This document shows positions 45,141-58,979 of a stretch of DNA of 64,000 bases, piece after piece. The notes under the pieces were generated by a model. That model was not told where the DNA came from. It saw nothing but the letters and a program-made list of their open reading frames with translations, and made no database searches. This DNA is from Malaya genurostris (taxonomy: Eukaryota; Arthropoda; Insecta; Diptera; Culicidae). Each line of letters begins with the position of its first letter. Position 1 is the stretch's first letter. The stretch lies in NCBI RefSeq assembly GCF_030247185.1, contig NC_080571.1:16647631-16711630 (forward strand), read 5' to 3'. A program made the position numbers and the translations under genes.

Positions 45141-48100
45141 TCGTATTAGGAGTGTTAAAGTCAATACAGAAAGGATTCATTCACTCCGAAGAAAACGATG
45201 AACCTCTCTGACTATAGCTCTTTACCACATTTGGTGAGAAACGATAGAATATCCATTGATTTTAGCTCCGCATACACAGACTCAACTAGTTTTGGAGAAC
45301 CAAAAATCCGGATACGGGCAACAGACTTCAGATAAAGAACAAATAGCAGGGTACAAAGGACGCCGAAAATGTAACCGACAACGAAGAGCTGATAGAAGAA
45401 ACCGAATTGCTGGGAGTCGACATAAAAAACGAAAAAGAATATATCTAAAGCTTAGAAAAGTAGATATCATACTAGATATAGAATTATTGAAAAAATAGAA
45501 TACAGAGAGTATACATGGCTTAGAATATATTGGCAATGGAAAAGCGGAAAGAATACGAAAGGCATAGAAAGTACTGAAAGCATAGAAAGTCTTAGAAGCG
45601 TAGAAAACATATTAGCCTTAGATAATGTCGGAAACATACGCTAACGATAGGCGAAAAATAGAAAACGTTGTAATAATTTAAACTCATCGGCAACTTATAA
45701 GCAACAGTAAACGTTTAATATACTGAAAAAAAAGGTCGTAAAATACATACAAAATGAAAAGAAATAAGCGCAGATATACACTAATCAGATAACAGGAAAT
45801 ATACAAAACAGAATTGTTGACAAATAACGAACAATGGAGCTGAATGTAGGCAACGAACTTCGATGGAAAAAGATAGCAATCACAGAAAACATTGGAATTG
45901 TAATATACATATCAGAATGCTTGGAACAGACAAAATGTGTGAATCTTCGCCACGTAATATGTGGCGGAATTTTCATTCGTGATTTTAAAGATTTCTATCG
46001 TCCTTGAATTACTCAAATTAAGAGCTAATATCAGATCCAAGTTCTTTTTTTTTCTCCTTTTATGGGCTACTCTGGCCGAGGGGGAAGAGTTAATACGAGA
46101 TCTAAGTTTTTGATCTTAAAACACTATACTTATACGAGACAATACTTTTTCACAAAAATGATTTTCAGCCTTATCACTTACTGCTCGATTTGGTGTGTTT
46201 GTTGAGTGAAAAAGAACAGAGTCTTAGCAAATCGGTCAGGCTTTCCTCAAATCTGTTTAGGAACATAATCGATTGATCCGTAGCGTACTCGTAGAACTAT
46301 ATCACCGTCTCGTTTGAGTAAACCGGACTGACTTTGCCTTTTTCTGGCGTTGATTTTTAGAGCATCTTCTTTTCGCTAGCGAGGTGAACCGTTTCTTCTA
46401 AAGTAACTCAATCTGTTGATGGACCTCTACGGCAAAGAAAAGAGAGCAGTGTATGTGCAGCAACGAGGATGTTCTATTCGTGATTTTCTCTATGGAACGG
46501 TGCAAGATTCGATGCAAGTGCGGGAAATTAGTTTTTTTTTGCTGCGATCTTCTAATATATTACGAATTGGTGTGGACGCACGGGGGTAAAATAAGCCATT
46601 AGACACATGTTATGGTTTTAGTGATAGATGATTTGCATCGTATTGCAATGAAAATGTGTAGTGCTTGAATATCTTTGGTATAATAACTATTTATTTAAAA
46701 GGAACAACATACTTTAATCTACTCCAACTATGCTCCGTTGCTAGGATAACCAAACGATTTAGGTTGATTGAAGAAATTTTCCATTCGAGATGCTGAAAGG
46801 AGCACTGAGCGAGCTCACGAAGACGTCAATCAATTTATTCAACGATTTATTGAATGGTTTCGGATCGAGCAGTGGCGGACCTAGTTTTGCAGCTTGGTTC
46901 GTAGCTAACTAGAATCGCTTAACTAGGGTCAAGGTTTCAAATGTAAAATAAGACCACTGTTTGAAGATTTTTCGGAGAAATTTTCTTTTTTCGATTCTTG
47001 ACAAAAAGTTATATTGTTTGTATAAGAAATCGAACTGCAACTTCAAATTGCTTGTCAAACAATATGTTTTTTTTAGAAAAAAAACATTTGCTTCGTTAGT
47101 AGTTGTAATGAATATAATTCAAACATTGTGAAGCGGATGAAATATCAGTGCTGCGGCCTGTAAAGAATTATGAGTGACATAATTCGTTCCACGGACTCGA
47201 TGAACTGAATCGAACCGAACCGCATACGACAGTAGGAACTTGTTGGTCTCAGTTGAATAGTCGAGTTTGGAGCTAATTGCAAAACTTCCAGCCGAAGTCA
47301 AACCGGAAACGCGCTGGTTGTTTTATAATAACACTTTCGCCGGGTTTTCTTAACTCCACCAACGAAAAGTTTCGGTCGACTGATGCTGGGTCGCTTAGGA
47401 ACGCGACCGCTGCGGTCTAATCGGAACAACTTTTCAGAACGATTAATCAATGCCTCAACAAGTTTACATAATTCAGAATCCTGGTAGACTTCACTTTATA
47501 GCACGGTGGCTGTCAGTTTCTTCGGTTGCAGTGGTGAAGTGTAATTAGTTGGAAAACTGCACGGCAACTTTGGCACAAATATTTAATAATTTAACCACGC
47601 TTTCAGCGCACCATTGGATAGTGTTGATGCAGTCGCGGTTTTTCCTGATGAAGGCTGAAAAACACGGTGCAAGAACATAACCCTGCCAAAGTTTGGTATT
47701 TACTCACAACTCTCCTTTGGGTTTGTAAGCTAATAGATATGTAAAACCCGAACTGCGTGTACGGAAAAGTTTTTAATTATATCCATCACCAGGAGATTTC
47801 TGCCACCGAGCAACCGGAGCTAAATCCGGCTTTTGTGTCCCGGAGCAGTCCGAGCAGAACAGGTGGCAATAAAATAGTTTTAATTAGTCAGCTGGATGGG
47901 AAACGGACGTTGGGCCATGATATGTGAAATTTTAGTTCTAAAAATAGTGAACTGTAAACGTCAATCATCTCTTGCTAAGCCGCTCCGCCAAGCCGGGTTT
48001 GAGCCTTGGAAAAGTCGAAGTGACGCCCATTCGATTGGTGGGGATCTGGGACTCGGAAGGCGCAAATCTATTTGCACAATAAATTCAAACATCGGATGAT

Positions 48101-48249
48101 TATGTGAGCTGTACGGAGGGGTGCTATTTTTAGCTCAACTGCAGTTCAGTTTATGTGGATTGATGCTTAAAATTGTGACAATTATTTATAAGTTGGCTGG
48201 GGTTTGATTCTTTTGGGTACACTGAATGATATATTTTCGATGTATCATG
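45141..48249. other. non-coding DNA, partly decayed A-rich repeat
   Basis: 45240-45990 has irregular GAAAAGCATAGAAAGT-type words like the decayed tails elsewhere and shares AAAGGACGCCGAAA with about 40185-40198. 46000-48249 is unique-looking, with no open frame above about 70 residues and no recognised gene. Confidence 0.55.
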
Positions 48250-48669
48250 AAACTCAAAACTCAAAACTCAAAACTCAAAACTCAAAACTCAAAACTCAAA
48301 ACTCAAAACTCAAAACTCAAAACTCAAAACTCAAAACTCAAAACTCAAAACTCAAAACTCAAAACTCAAAACTCAAAACTCAAAACTCAAAACTCAAAAC
48401 TCAAAACTCAAAACTCAAAACTCAAAACTCAAAACTCAAAACTCAAAACTCAAAACTCAAAACTCAAAACTCAAAACTCAAAACTCAAAACTCAAAACTC
48501 AAAACTCAAAACTCAAAACTCAAAACTCAAAACTCAAAACTCAAAACTCAAAACTCAAAACTCAAAACTCAAAACTCAAAACTCAAAACTCAAAACTCAA
48601 AACTCAAAACTCAAAACTCAAAACTCAAAACTCAAAACTCAAAACTCAAAACTTAAAACACAAAACTCA
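48250..48669. repeat. 7-bp satellite AAAACTC, about 60 copies
   Basis: Abrupt start after GTATCATG, perfect for about 400 bp, then AAAACTTA and AAAACACA variants at the right end. The long lysine/asparagine-rich open frames (48204-48879) are repeat artefacts. First link of chain 3. Confidence 0.97.
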
Positions 48670-48842
48670 AATACTCAAATACTCAAATACTCAAATACTC
48701 AAATATTCAAATACTCAAATACTCAAATACTCAAATACTCAAAAACTCAAAAACTCAAATACTCAAATACTCAAATACTCAAATACTCAAATTCTCAAAT
48801 ACTCAAATACTCAAATACTCAAATACTCAAATACTCAAATAA
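48666..48842. repeat. 8-bp satellite AAATACTC, about 22 copies
   Basis: Continues directly from the AAAACTC array with one added base per unit. Variants include AAATATTC, AAAAACTC and AAATTCTC. Confidence 0.93.
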
Positions 48843-49760
48843 TCAAAAAATTATGAGATCTAAAACTCTGAAAATTTGAAATATGAAAATTTCGAAAACT
48901 CAGAAACGTAAATTATCCATTCTTAAACTCGAAATTCGAAAAAATCCAATTTCAAAACATCAAATTCGAAAATTTCTTAATCTTGAAAATTCAAAATCTC
49001 AAAATAATTTTAATATTAAAAAAATGAAGAAAAAAAAAATCTGAACATGGTTTATCGGAAGCTTCGAAACACTTTCAAAAGTCAAAGAAAACGTAAAAGT
49101 TTTACGAGAGGAGAGGAGAGAATAATTCGATAAATTTGAGAAACGCGATGATCCTATATCTTCAAATGTATGATAATCTTACAAGATTTGAAAAATTAAT
49201 AAATTTCGAAAAGCTTAAATACTTAGAATAGGTGCAACTTGAATACTTAGAAGCTTGTAATAGCAAATATATAAATTGAAATAACATTTGAAATAATCGT
49301 AAAAATGGGAACAACTCATGAAATCACAACTTCAGAAAAACTCGTAAAACTCACAAAACTCAACAGCCCAAGAAATTATGAAAATCTTTCGAATCTACAT
49401 AAATTCGGAAATCTCAGCAAATTTCGAAAAGTTTGATAGTCTCAAAAACACGTTATGCTAAAGGAACTCTACAAACTGAAGAGAAACAGTTAACTCATAA
49501 ATCTCAAAAAATTCAAAATGTTTGAAAAACTATAAAAATTTGAAAAAAACGAGAAGGTCAAACAGCTTTTGAATGGTATGACAGGAATACTGAAATAGTT
49601 TAAATACACAATACATTGGAATAGTAAACTAAAAACCAATGGAATACGTCGAATAGATCGGAAATCAAAAACATAAATACACCAAAAGTTAGATAATATG
49701 GTAAAACTTATTTTTTGTTTCGGAAAACCCTTGGAAACTTCGAAAGCTTTGAACATTCAT
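48843..49760. repeat. decayed tail of chain 3
   Basis: Irregular A-rich words (AAAATTCAAAATCTC, AAAACTCGTAAAACTC, GAAAATCTTTCG) with no fixed period. The pattern fades out by about 49760. No gene. Confidence 0.6.
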
Positions 49761-50064
49761 TATTCACATTGTTGTGGGTGCTCAATTGATAGAGCAGTTC
49801 CGCGGATTAAATATGGCTTGCTGTTGTGAGTTCTATTTTAGAATTTTACTTATTCGCAAGTTCCATTTTCGCTGTTTTCATTTAGCTACTGTGTCCAATT
49901 TGATTTCATCGGGTATTGATTTGAAAGTTGATGAACTTTTCGTTGTCGTTCGATTTAAAATACTATCGCTCCATTCAAACCATTAAGCAGATGTTTTTTT
50001 TCTCTACTTAAGTAACATTCACTTTCCTTGTTGATGTTTCGTACGAAAATAAATGTTGAGTTCA
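49761..50064. other. short unique spacer
   Basis: No repeat and no recognised gene; a 70-residue open frame (49774-49986) has no known domain. It separates the tail of chain 3 from the tail of chain 4, so the two decaying ends face each other. Confidence 0.5.
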
Positions 50065-51214
50065 GACTTTTGACTTTTAACTATTGACTTCTGACTTTTG
50101 ACTTTTTTTTTACTTTTTACTTTTTATTTTTTACTTCTGACTTTTGTTTTAACTTTTTACTTTTTACTTTTGACTTTTGTTCTAACTTTTTACTTTTTAC
50201 TTTTTACTTTTTACTTTTTACTTTTTACTTTTTACTTTTTACTTTTTACTTTTTACTTTTTACTTTTTATTTTTTACTTTTTACTTTTTACTTTTTACTT
50301 TTTACTTTTTACTTTTTACTTTTTACTTTTTACTTTTTACTTTTTACTTTTTACTTTTTACTTTTTACTTTTTACTTTTTACTTTTTACTTTTTACTTTT
50401 TACTTTTTACTTTTTACTTTTTACTTTTTACTTTTTACTTTTTACTTTTTACTTTTTACTTTTTACTTTTTACTTTTTACTTTTTACTTTTTACTTTTTA
50501 CTTTTTACTTTTTACTTTTTACTTTTTACTTTTTACTTTTTACTTTTTACTTTTTACTTTTTACTTTTTACTTTTTACTTTTTACTTTTTACTTTTTACT
50601 TTTTACTTTTTACTTTTTACTTTTTACTTTTTACTTTTTACTTTTCACTTTTTACTTTTTACTTTTTACTTTTTACTTTTTACTTTTTACTTTTTACTTT
50701 TTACTTTTTACTTTTTACTTTTTACTTTTTACTTTTTACTTTTTACTTTTTACTTTTTACTTTTTACTTTTTACTTTTTACTTTTTACTTTTTACTTTTT
50801 ACTTTTTACTTTTTACTTTTTACTTTTTACTTTTTACTTTTTACTTTTTACTTTTTACTTTTTACTTTTTACTTTTTACTTTTTACTTTTTACTTTTTAC
50901 TTTTTACTTTTTACTTTTTACTTTTTACTTTTTACTTTTTACTTTTTACTTTTTACTTTTTACTTTTTACTTTTTACTTTTTACTTTTTGCTTGTTACTT
51001 TTTACTTTTTACTTTTTACTTTTTACTTTTTACTTTTTACTTTTTACTTTTTACTTTTTACTTTTTACTTTTTACTTTTTACTTTTTACTTTTTACTTTT
51101 TACTTTTTACTTTTTACTTTTTACTTTTTACTTTTTACTTTTTACTTTTTACTTTTTACTTTTTACTTTTTACTTTTTACTTTTTACTTTTTACTTTTTA
51201 CTTTTTACTTTTTA

Positions 51215-51267
<53 letters not shown>

Positions 51268-54200
51268 TTACTTTTTACTTTTTACTTTTTACTTTTTACT
51301 TTTTACTCTTTACTTTTTACTTTTTACTTTTTACTTTTTACTTTTTACTTTTTACTTTTTACTTTACTTTTTACTTTTTACTTTTTACTTTTTACTTTTT
51401 ACTTTTTACTTTTTACTTTTTACTTTTTACTTTTTACTTTTTACTTTTTACTTTTTACTTTTTACTTTTTACTTTTTACTTTTTACTTTTTACTTTTTAC
51501 TTTTTACTTTTTACTTTTTACTTTTTGCTTGTTACTTTTTACTTTTTACTTTTTACTTTTTATTTTTTACTTTTTACTTTTTACTTTTTACTTTTTACTT
51601 TTTACTTTTTACTTTTTACTTTTTACTTTTTACTTTTTACTTTTTACTTTTTACTTTTTACTTTTTACTTTTTACTTTTTACTTTTTACTTTTTACTTTT
51701 TACTTTTTACTTTTTACTTTTTACTTTTTACTTTTTACTTTTTACTTTTTACTTTTTACTTTTTACTTTTTACTTTTTACTTTTTACTTTTTACTTTTTA
51801 CTTTTTACTTTTTACTTTTTACTTTTTACTTTTTACTTTTTACTTTTTACTTTTTACTTTTTACTTTTTACTTTTTACTTTTTACTTTTTACTTTTTACT
51901 TTTTACTTTTTACTTTTCACTTTTTACTTTTTACTTTTTACTTTTTACTTTTTACTTTTTATTTTTTACTTTTTACTTTTTACTTTTTACTTTTTACTTT
52001 TTACTTTTTACTTTTTACTTTTTACTTTTTACTTTTTACTTTTTACTTTTTACTTTTTACTTTTTACTTTTTACTTTTTACTTTTTACTTTTTACTTTTT
52101 ACTTTTTACTTTTTACTTTTTACTTTTTACTTTTTACTTTTTACTTTTTACTTTTTACTTTTTACTTTTTACTTTTTACTTTTTACTTTTTACTTTTTAC
52201 TTTTTACTTTTTACTTTTTACTTTTTACTTTTTACTTTTTACTTTTTACTTTTTACTTTTTACTTTTTACTTTTTACTTTTTACTTTTTACTTTTTACTT
52301 TTTACTTTTTACTTTTTACTTTTTACTTTTTACTTTTTACTTTTTACTTTTTACTTTTTACTTTTTACTTTTTACTTTTTACTTTTTACTTTTTACTTTT
52401 TACTTTTTACTTTTTACTTTTTACTTTTTACTTTTTACTTTTTACTTTTTACTTTTTACTTTTTACTTTTTACTCTTTACTTTTTACTTTTTACTTTTTA
52501 CTTTTTACTTTTTACTTTTTACTTTTTACTTTTTACTTTTTACTTTTTGCTTGTTACTTTTTACTTTTTACTTTTTACTTTTTACTTTTTACTTTTTACT
52601 TTTTACTTTTTACTTTTTACTTTTTACTTTTTACTTTTTACTTTTTACTTTTTACTTTTTACTTTTTACTTTTTACTTTTTACTTTTTACTTTTTACTTT
52701 TTACTTTTTACTTTTTACTTTTTACTTTTTACTTTTTACTTTTTACTTTTTACTTTTTGCTTGTTACTTTTTACTTTTTACTTTTTACTTTTTACTTTTT
52801 ACTTTTTACTTTTTACTTTTTACTTTTTACTTTTTGCTTGTTACTTTTTACTTTTTACTTTTTACTTTTTATTTTTTACTTTTTACTTTTTACTTTTTAC
52901 TTTTTACTTTTTACTTTTTACTTTTTACTTTTTACTTTTTACTTTTTACTTTTTACTTTTTACTTTTTACTTTTTACTTTTTTACTTTTTACTTTTTACT
53001 TTTTACTTTTTACTTTTTACTTTTTACTTTTTACTTTTTACTTTTTACTTTTTACTTTTTACTTTTTACTTTTTACTTTTTACTTTTTACTTTTTACTTT
53101 TTACTTTTTACTTTTTACTTTTTACTTTTTACTTTTTACTTTTTACTTTTTACTTTTTACTTTTTACTTTTTACTTTTTACTTTTTACTTTTTACTTTTT
53201 ACTTTTTACTTTTTACTTTTTACTTCTTACTTTTTACTTTTTAATTTTTACTTTTTACTTTTTACTTTTTACTTTTTACTTTTTACTTTTTACTTTTTAC
53301 TTTTTACTTTTTACTTTTTACTTTTTACTTTTTACTTTTTACTTTTTACTTTTTACTTTTTACTTTTTACTTTTTACTTTTTACTTTTTACTTTTTACTT
53401 TTTACTTTTTACTTTTTACTTTTTACTTTTTACTTTTTACTTTTTACTTTTTACTTTTTACTTTTTACTTTTTACTTTTTACTTTTTACTTTTTACTTTT
53501 TACTTTTTACTTTTTACTTTTTACTTTTTACTTTTTACTTTTTACTTTTTACTTTTTACTTTTTACTTTTTACTTTTTACTTTTTACTTTTTACTTTTTA
53601 CTTTTTACTTTTTACTTTTTACTTTTTACTTTTTACTTTTTACTTTTTACTTTTTACTTTTTACTTTTTACTTTTTACTTTTTACTTTTTACTTTTTACT
53701 TTTTACTTTTTACTTTTTACTTTTTACTTTTTACTTTTTACTTTTTACTTTTTACTTTTTACTTTTTACTTCTTACTTTTTACTTTTTACTTTTTACTTT
53801 TTACTTTTTACTTTTTACTTTTTACTTTTTACTTTTTACTTTTTACTTTTTACTTTTTACTTTTTACTTTTTACTTTTTACTTTTTACTTTTTACTTTTT
53901 GCTTGTTACTTTTTACTTTTTACTTTTTACTTTTTATGTTTTACTTTTTACTTTTTACTTTTTACTTTTTACTTTTTACTTTTTACTTTTTACTTTTTAC
54001 TTTTTACTTTTTACTTTTTACTTTTTACTTTTTACTTTTTACTTTTTACTTTTTACTTTTTACTTTTTACTTTTTACTTTTTACTTTTTACTTTTTACTT
54101 TTTACTTTTTACTTTTTACTTTTTACTTTTTACTTTTTACTTTTTACTTTTTACTTTTTACTTTTTACTTTTTACTTTTTACTTTTTACTTTTTACTTTT

Positions 54201-57200
54201 TACTTTTTACTTTTTACTTTTTACTTTTTACTTTTTACTTTTTACTTTTTACTTTTTACTTTTTGCTTGTTACTTTTTACTTTTTACTTTTTACTTTTTA
54301 CTTTTTACTTTTTACTTTTTACTTTTTACTTTTTACTTTTTACTTTTTACTTTTTACTTTTTACTTTTTACTTTTTACTTTTTACTTTTTACTTTTTACT
54401 TTTTACTTTTTACTTTTTACTTTTTACTTTTTACTTTTTACTTTTTACTTTTTACTTTTTACTTTTTACTTTTTACTTTTTACTTTTTACTTTTTACTTT
54501 TTACTTTTTACTTTTTACTTTTTACTTTTTACTTTTTACTTTTTACTTTTTACTTTTTACTTTTTACCTTTTACTTTTTACTTTTTACTTTTTACTTTTT
54601 ACTTTTTACTTTTTACTTTTTACTTTTTACTTTTTACTTTTTACTTTTTACTTTTTACTTTTTACTTTTTACTTTTTACTTTTTACTTTTTACTTTTTAC
54701 TTTTTACTTTTTACTTTTTACTTTTTACTTTTTACTTTTTACTTTTTACTTTTTACTTTTTACTTTTTACTTTTTACTTTTTACTTTTTACTTTTTACTT
54801 TTTACTTTTTACTTTTTACTTTTTACTTTTTACTTTTTACTTTTTACTTTTTACTTTTTACTTTTTACTTTTTACTTTTTGCTTGTTACTTTTTACTTTT
54901 TACTTTTTACTTTTTACTTTTTACTTTTTACTTTTTACTTTTTACTTTTTACTTTTTACTTTTTACTTTTTACTTTTTACTTTTTACTTTTTACTTTTTA
55001 CTTTTTACTTTTTACTTTTTACTTTTTACTTTTTACTTTTTACTTTTTACTTTTTACTTTTTACTTTTTACTTTTTACTTTTTACTTTTTACTTTTTACT
55101 TTTTACTTTTTACTTTTTACTTTTTACTTTTTACTTTTTACTTTTTACTTTTTACTTTTTACTTTTTACTTTTTACTTTTTACTTTTTACTTTTTACTTT
55201 TTACTTTTTACTTTTTACTTTTTACTTTTTACTTTTTACTTTTTACTTTTTACTTTTTACTTTTTACTTTTTACTTTTTACTTTTTACTTTTTACTTTTT
55301 ACTTTTTACTTTTTACTTTTTACTTTTTACTCTTTACTTTTTACTTTTTACTTTTTACTTTTTACTTTTTACTTTTTACTTTTTACTTTTTACTTTTTAC
55401 TTTTTACTTTTTACTTTTTACTTTTTACTTTTTACTTTTTACTTTTTACTTTTTACTTTTTACTTTTTACTCTTTACTTTTTACTTTTTACTTTTTACTT
55501 TTTACTTTTTACTTTTTACTTTTTACTTTTTACTTTTTACTTTTTACTTTTTACTTTTTACTTTTTACTTTTTACTTTTTACTTTTTACTTTTTACTTTT
55601 TACTTTTTACTTTTTACTTTTTACTTTTTACTTTTTACTTTTTACTTTTTACTTTTTACTTTTTACTTTTTACTTTTTACTTTTTACTTTTTACTTTTTA
55701 CTTTTTACTTTTTACTTTTTACTTTTTACTTTTTACTTTTTACTTTTTACTTTTTACTTTTTACTTTTTACTTTTTACTTTTTACTTTTTACTTTTTACT
55801 TTTTACTTTTTACTTTTTACTTTTTACTTTTTACTTTTTACTTTTTACTTTTTACTTTTTACTTTTTACTTTTTACTTTTTACTTTTTACTTTTTACTTT
55901 TTACTTTTTACTTTTTACTTTTTACTTTTTACTTTTTACTTTTTACTTTTTACTTTTTACTTTTTACTTTTTACTTCTTACTTTTTACTTTTTACTTTTT
56001 ACTTTTTACTTTTTACTTTTTACTTTTTACTTTTTACTTTTTACTTTTTACTTTTTACTTTTTACTTTTTACTTTTTACTTTTTACTTTTTACTTTTTAC
56101 TTTTTGCTTGTTACTTTTTACTTTTTACTTTTTACTTTTTATTTTTTACTTTTTACTTTTTACTTTTTACTTTTTACTTTTTACTTTTTACTTTTTACTT
56201 TTTACTTTTTACTTTTTACTTTTTACTTTTTACTTTTTACTTTTTACTTTTTACTTTTTACTTTTTACTTTTTACTTTTTACTTTTTACTTTTTACTTTT
56301 TACTTTTTACTTTTTACTTTTTACTTTTTACTTTTTACTTTTTACTTTTTACTTTTTACTTTTTACTTTTTACTTTTTACTTTTTACTTTTTATTTTTTA
56401 CTTTTTACTTTTTACTTTTTACTTTTTACTTTTTACTTTTTACTTTTTACTTTTTACTTTTTACTTTTTACTTTTTACTTTTTACTTTTTACTTTTTACT
56501 TTTTACTTTTTACTTTTTACTTTTTACTTTTTACTTTTTACTTTTTACTTTTTACTTTTTACTTTTTACTTTTTACTTTTTACTTTTTACTTTTTACTTT
56601 TTACTTTTTACTTTTTACTTTTTACTTTTTACTTTTTACTTTTTACTTTTTACTTTTTACTTTTTACTTTTTACTTTTTACTTTTTACTTTTTACTTTTT
56701 ACTTTTTACTTTTTACTTTTTACTTTTTACTTTTTACTTTTTACTTTTTACTTTTTACTTTTTACTTTTTACTTTTTACTTTTTACTTTTTACTTTTTAC
56801 TTTTTACTTTTTACTTTTTACTTTTTACTTTTTACTTTTTACTTTTTACTTTTTACTTTTTACTTTTTACTTTTTACTTTTTACTTTTTACTTTTTACTT
56901 TTTACTTTTTACTTTTTACTTTTTACTTTTTACTTTTCACTTTTTACTTTTTACTTTTTACTTTTTACTTTTTACTTTTCACTTTTTACTTTTTACTTTT
57001 TACTTTTTACTTTTTACTTTTTACTTTTTACTTTTTACTTTTTACTTTTTACTTTTTACTTTTTACTTTTTACTTTTTACTTTTTACTTTTTACTTTTTA
57101 CTTTTTACTTTTTACTTTTTGCTTGTTACTTTTTACTTTTTACTTTTTACTTTTTACTTTTTACTTTTTACTTTTTACTTTTTACTTTTTACTTTTTACT

Positions 57201-58979
57201 TTTTACTTTTTACTTTTTACTTTTTACTTTTTACTTTTTACTTTTTACTTTTTACTTTTTACTTTTTACTTTTTACTTTTTACTTTTTACTTTTTACTTT
57301 TTACTTTTTACTTTTTACTTTTTACTTTTTGCTTGTTACTTTTTACTTTTTACTTTTTACTTTTTACTTTTTACTTTTTACTTTTTACTTTTTACTTTTT
57401 ACTTTTTACTTTTTACTTTTTACTTTTTGCTTTTTACTTTTTACTTTTTACTTTTTACTTTTTACTTTTTACTTTTTACTTTTTACTTTTTACTTTTTAC
57501 TTTTTACTTTTTACTTTTTACTTTTTACTTTTTACTTTTTACTTTTTACTTTTTACTTTTTACTTTTTACTTTTTACTTTTTACTTTTTACTTTTTACTT
57601 TTTACTTTTTACTTTTTACTTTTTACTTTTTACTTTTTACTTTTTACTTTTTACTTTTTGCTTGTTACTTTTTACTTTTTACTTTTTACTTTTTACTTTT
57701 TACTTTTTACTTTTTACTTTTTACTTTTTACTTTTTACTTTTTACTTTTTACTTTTTACTTTTTACTTTTTACTTTTTACTTTTTACTTTTTACTTTTTA
57801 CTTTTTACTTTTTACTTTTTACTTTTTACTTTTTACTTTTTACTTTTTACTTTTTACTTTTTACTTTTTACTTTTTACTTTTTACTTTTTACTTTTTACT
57901 TTTTACTTTTTACTTTTTACTTTTTACTTTTTACTTTTTACTCTTTACTTTTTACTTTTTACTTTTTACTTTTTACTTTTTACTTTTTACTTTTTACTTT
58001 TTACTTTTTACTTTTTACTTTTTACTTTTTACTTTTTACTTTTTACTTTTTACTTTTTACTTTTTACTCTTTACTTTTTACTTTTTACTTTTTACTTTTT
58101 ACTTTTTACTTTTTACTTTTTACTTTTTACTTTTTACTTTTTACTTTTTACTTTTTACTTTTTACTTTTTACTTTTTACTTTTTACTTTTTACTTTTTAC
58201 TTTTTACTTTTTACTTTTTACTTTTTACTTTTTACTTTTTACTTTTTACTTTTTACTTTTTACTTTTTACTTTTTACTTTTTACTTTTTACTTTTTACTT
58301 TTTACTTTTTACTTTTTACTTTTTACTTTTTACTTTTTACTTTTTACTTTTAAACTTTTTACTTTTTACTTTTTACTTTTTACTTTTTACTTTTTACTTT
58401 TTACTTTTTACTTTTTACTTTTTACTTTTTACTTTTTACTTTTTACTTTTTACTTTTTACTTTTTACTTTTTACTTTTTACTTTTTACTTTTTACTTTTT
58501 ACTTTTTACTTTTTACTTTTTACTTTTTACTTTTTACTTTTTACTTTTTACTTTTTACTTTTTACTTTTTACTTTTTACTTTTTACTTTTTACTTTTTAC
58601 TTTTTACTTTTTACTTTTTACTTTTTACTTTTTACTTTTTACTTTTTACTTTTTACTTTTTACTTTTTACTTTTTACTTTTTACTTTTTACTTTTTACTT
58701 TTTACTTTTTACTTTTTACTTTTTACTTTTTACTTTTTACTTTTTACTTTTTACTTTTTACTTTTTACTTTTTACTTTTTACTTTTTACTTTTTACTTTT
58801 TACTTTTTACTTTTTACTTTTTACTTTTTACTTTTTACTTTTTACTTTTTACTTTTTACTTTTTACTTTTTACTTTTTACTTTTTACTTTTTACTTTTTA
58901 CTTTTTACTTTTTACTTTTTACTTTTTACTTTTTACTTTTTACTTTTTACTTTTTACTTTTTACTTTTTACTTTTTACT
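50065..58979. repeat. 8.9-kb 7-bp satellite ACTTTTT, about 1,260 copies
   Basis: The plus strand is an ACTTTTT tandem (AAAAAGT on the other strand). It is irregular at its left edge (50065-50180, with GACTTTTG, GACTTCTG and TTTTAACT units) and ends abruptly at 58979. All three plus-strand frames stay open because 7 is not divisible by three and the unit has no stop. This gives meaningless frames of up to 2,678 residues (unit FYFLLFT). Sparse variants act as internal markers: GCTTGTT at 12 places, and TATTTTTTAC, ACTTCTT, ACTTTTC and ACTCTTT elsewhere. Confidence 0.98.

Noticed and set aside
48204..48879. Lysine/asparagine-rich frames of 150 and 217 residues
   Set aside because: Overlapping frames over the AAAACTC and AAATACTC arrays.
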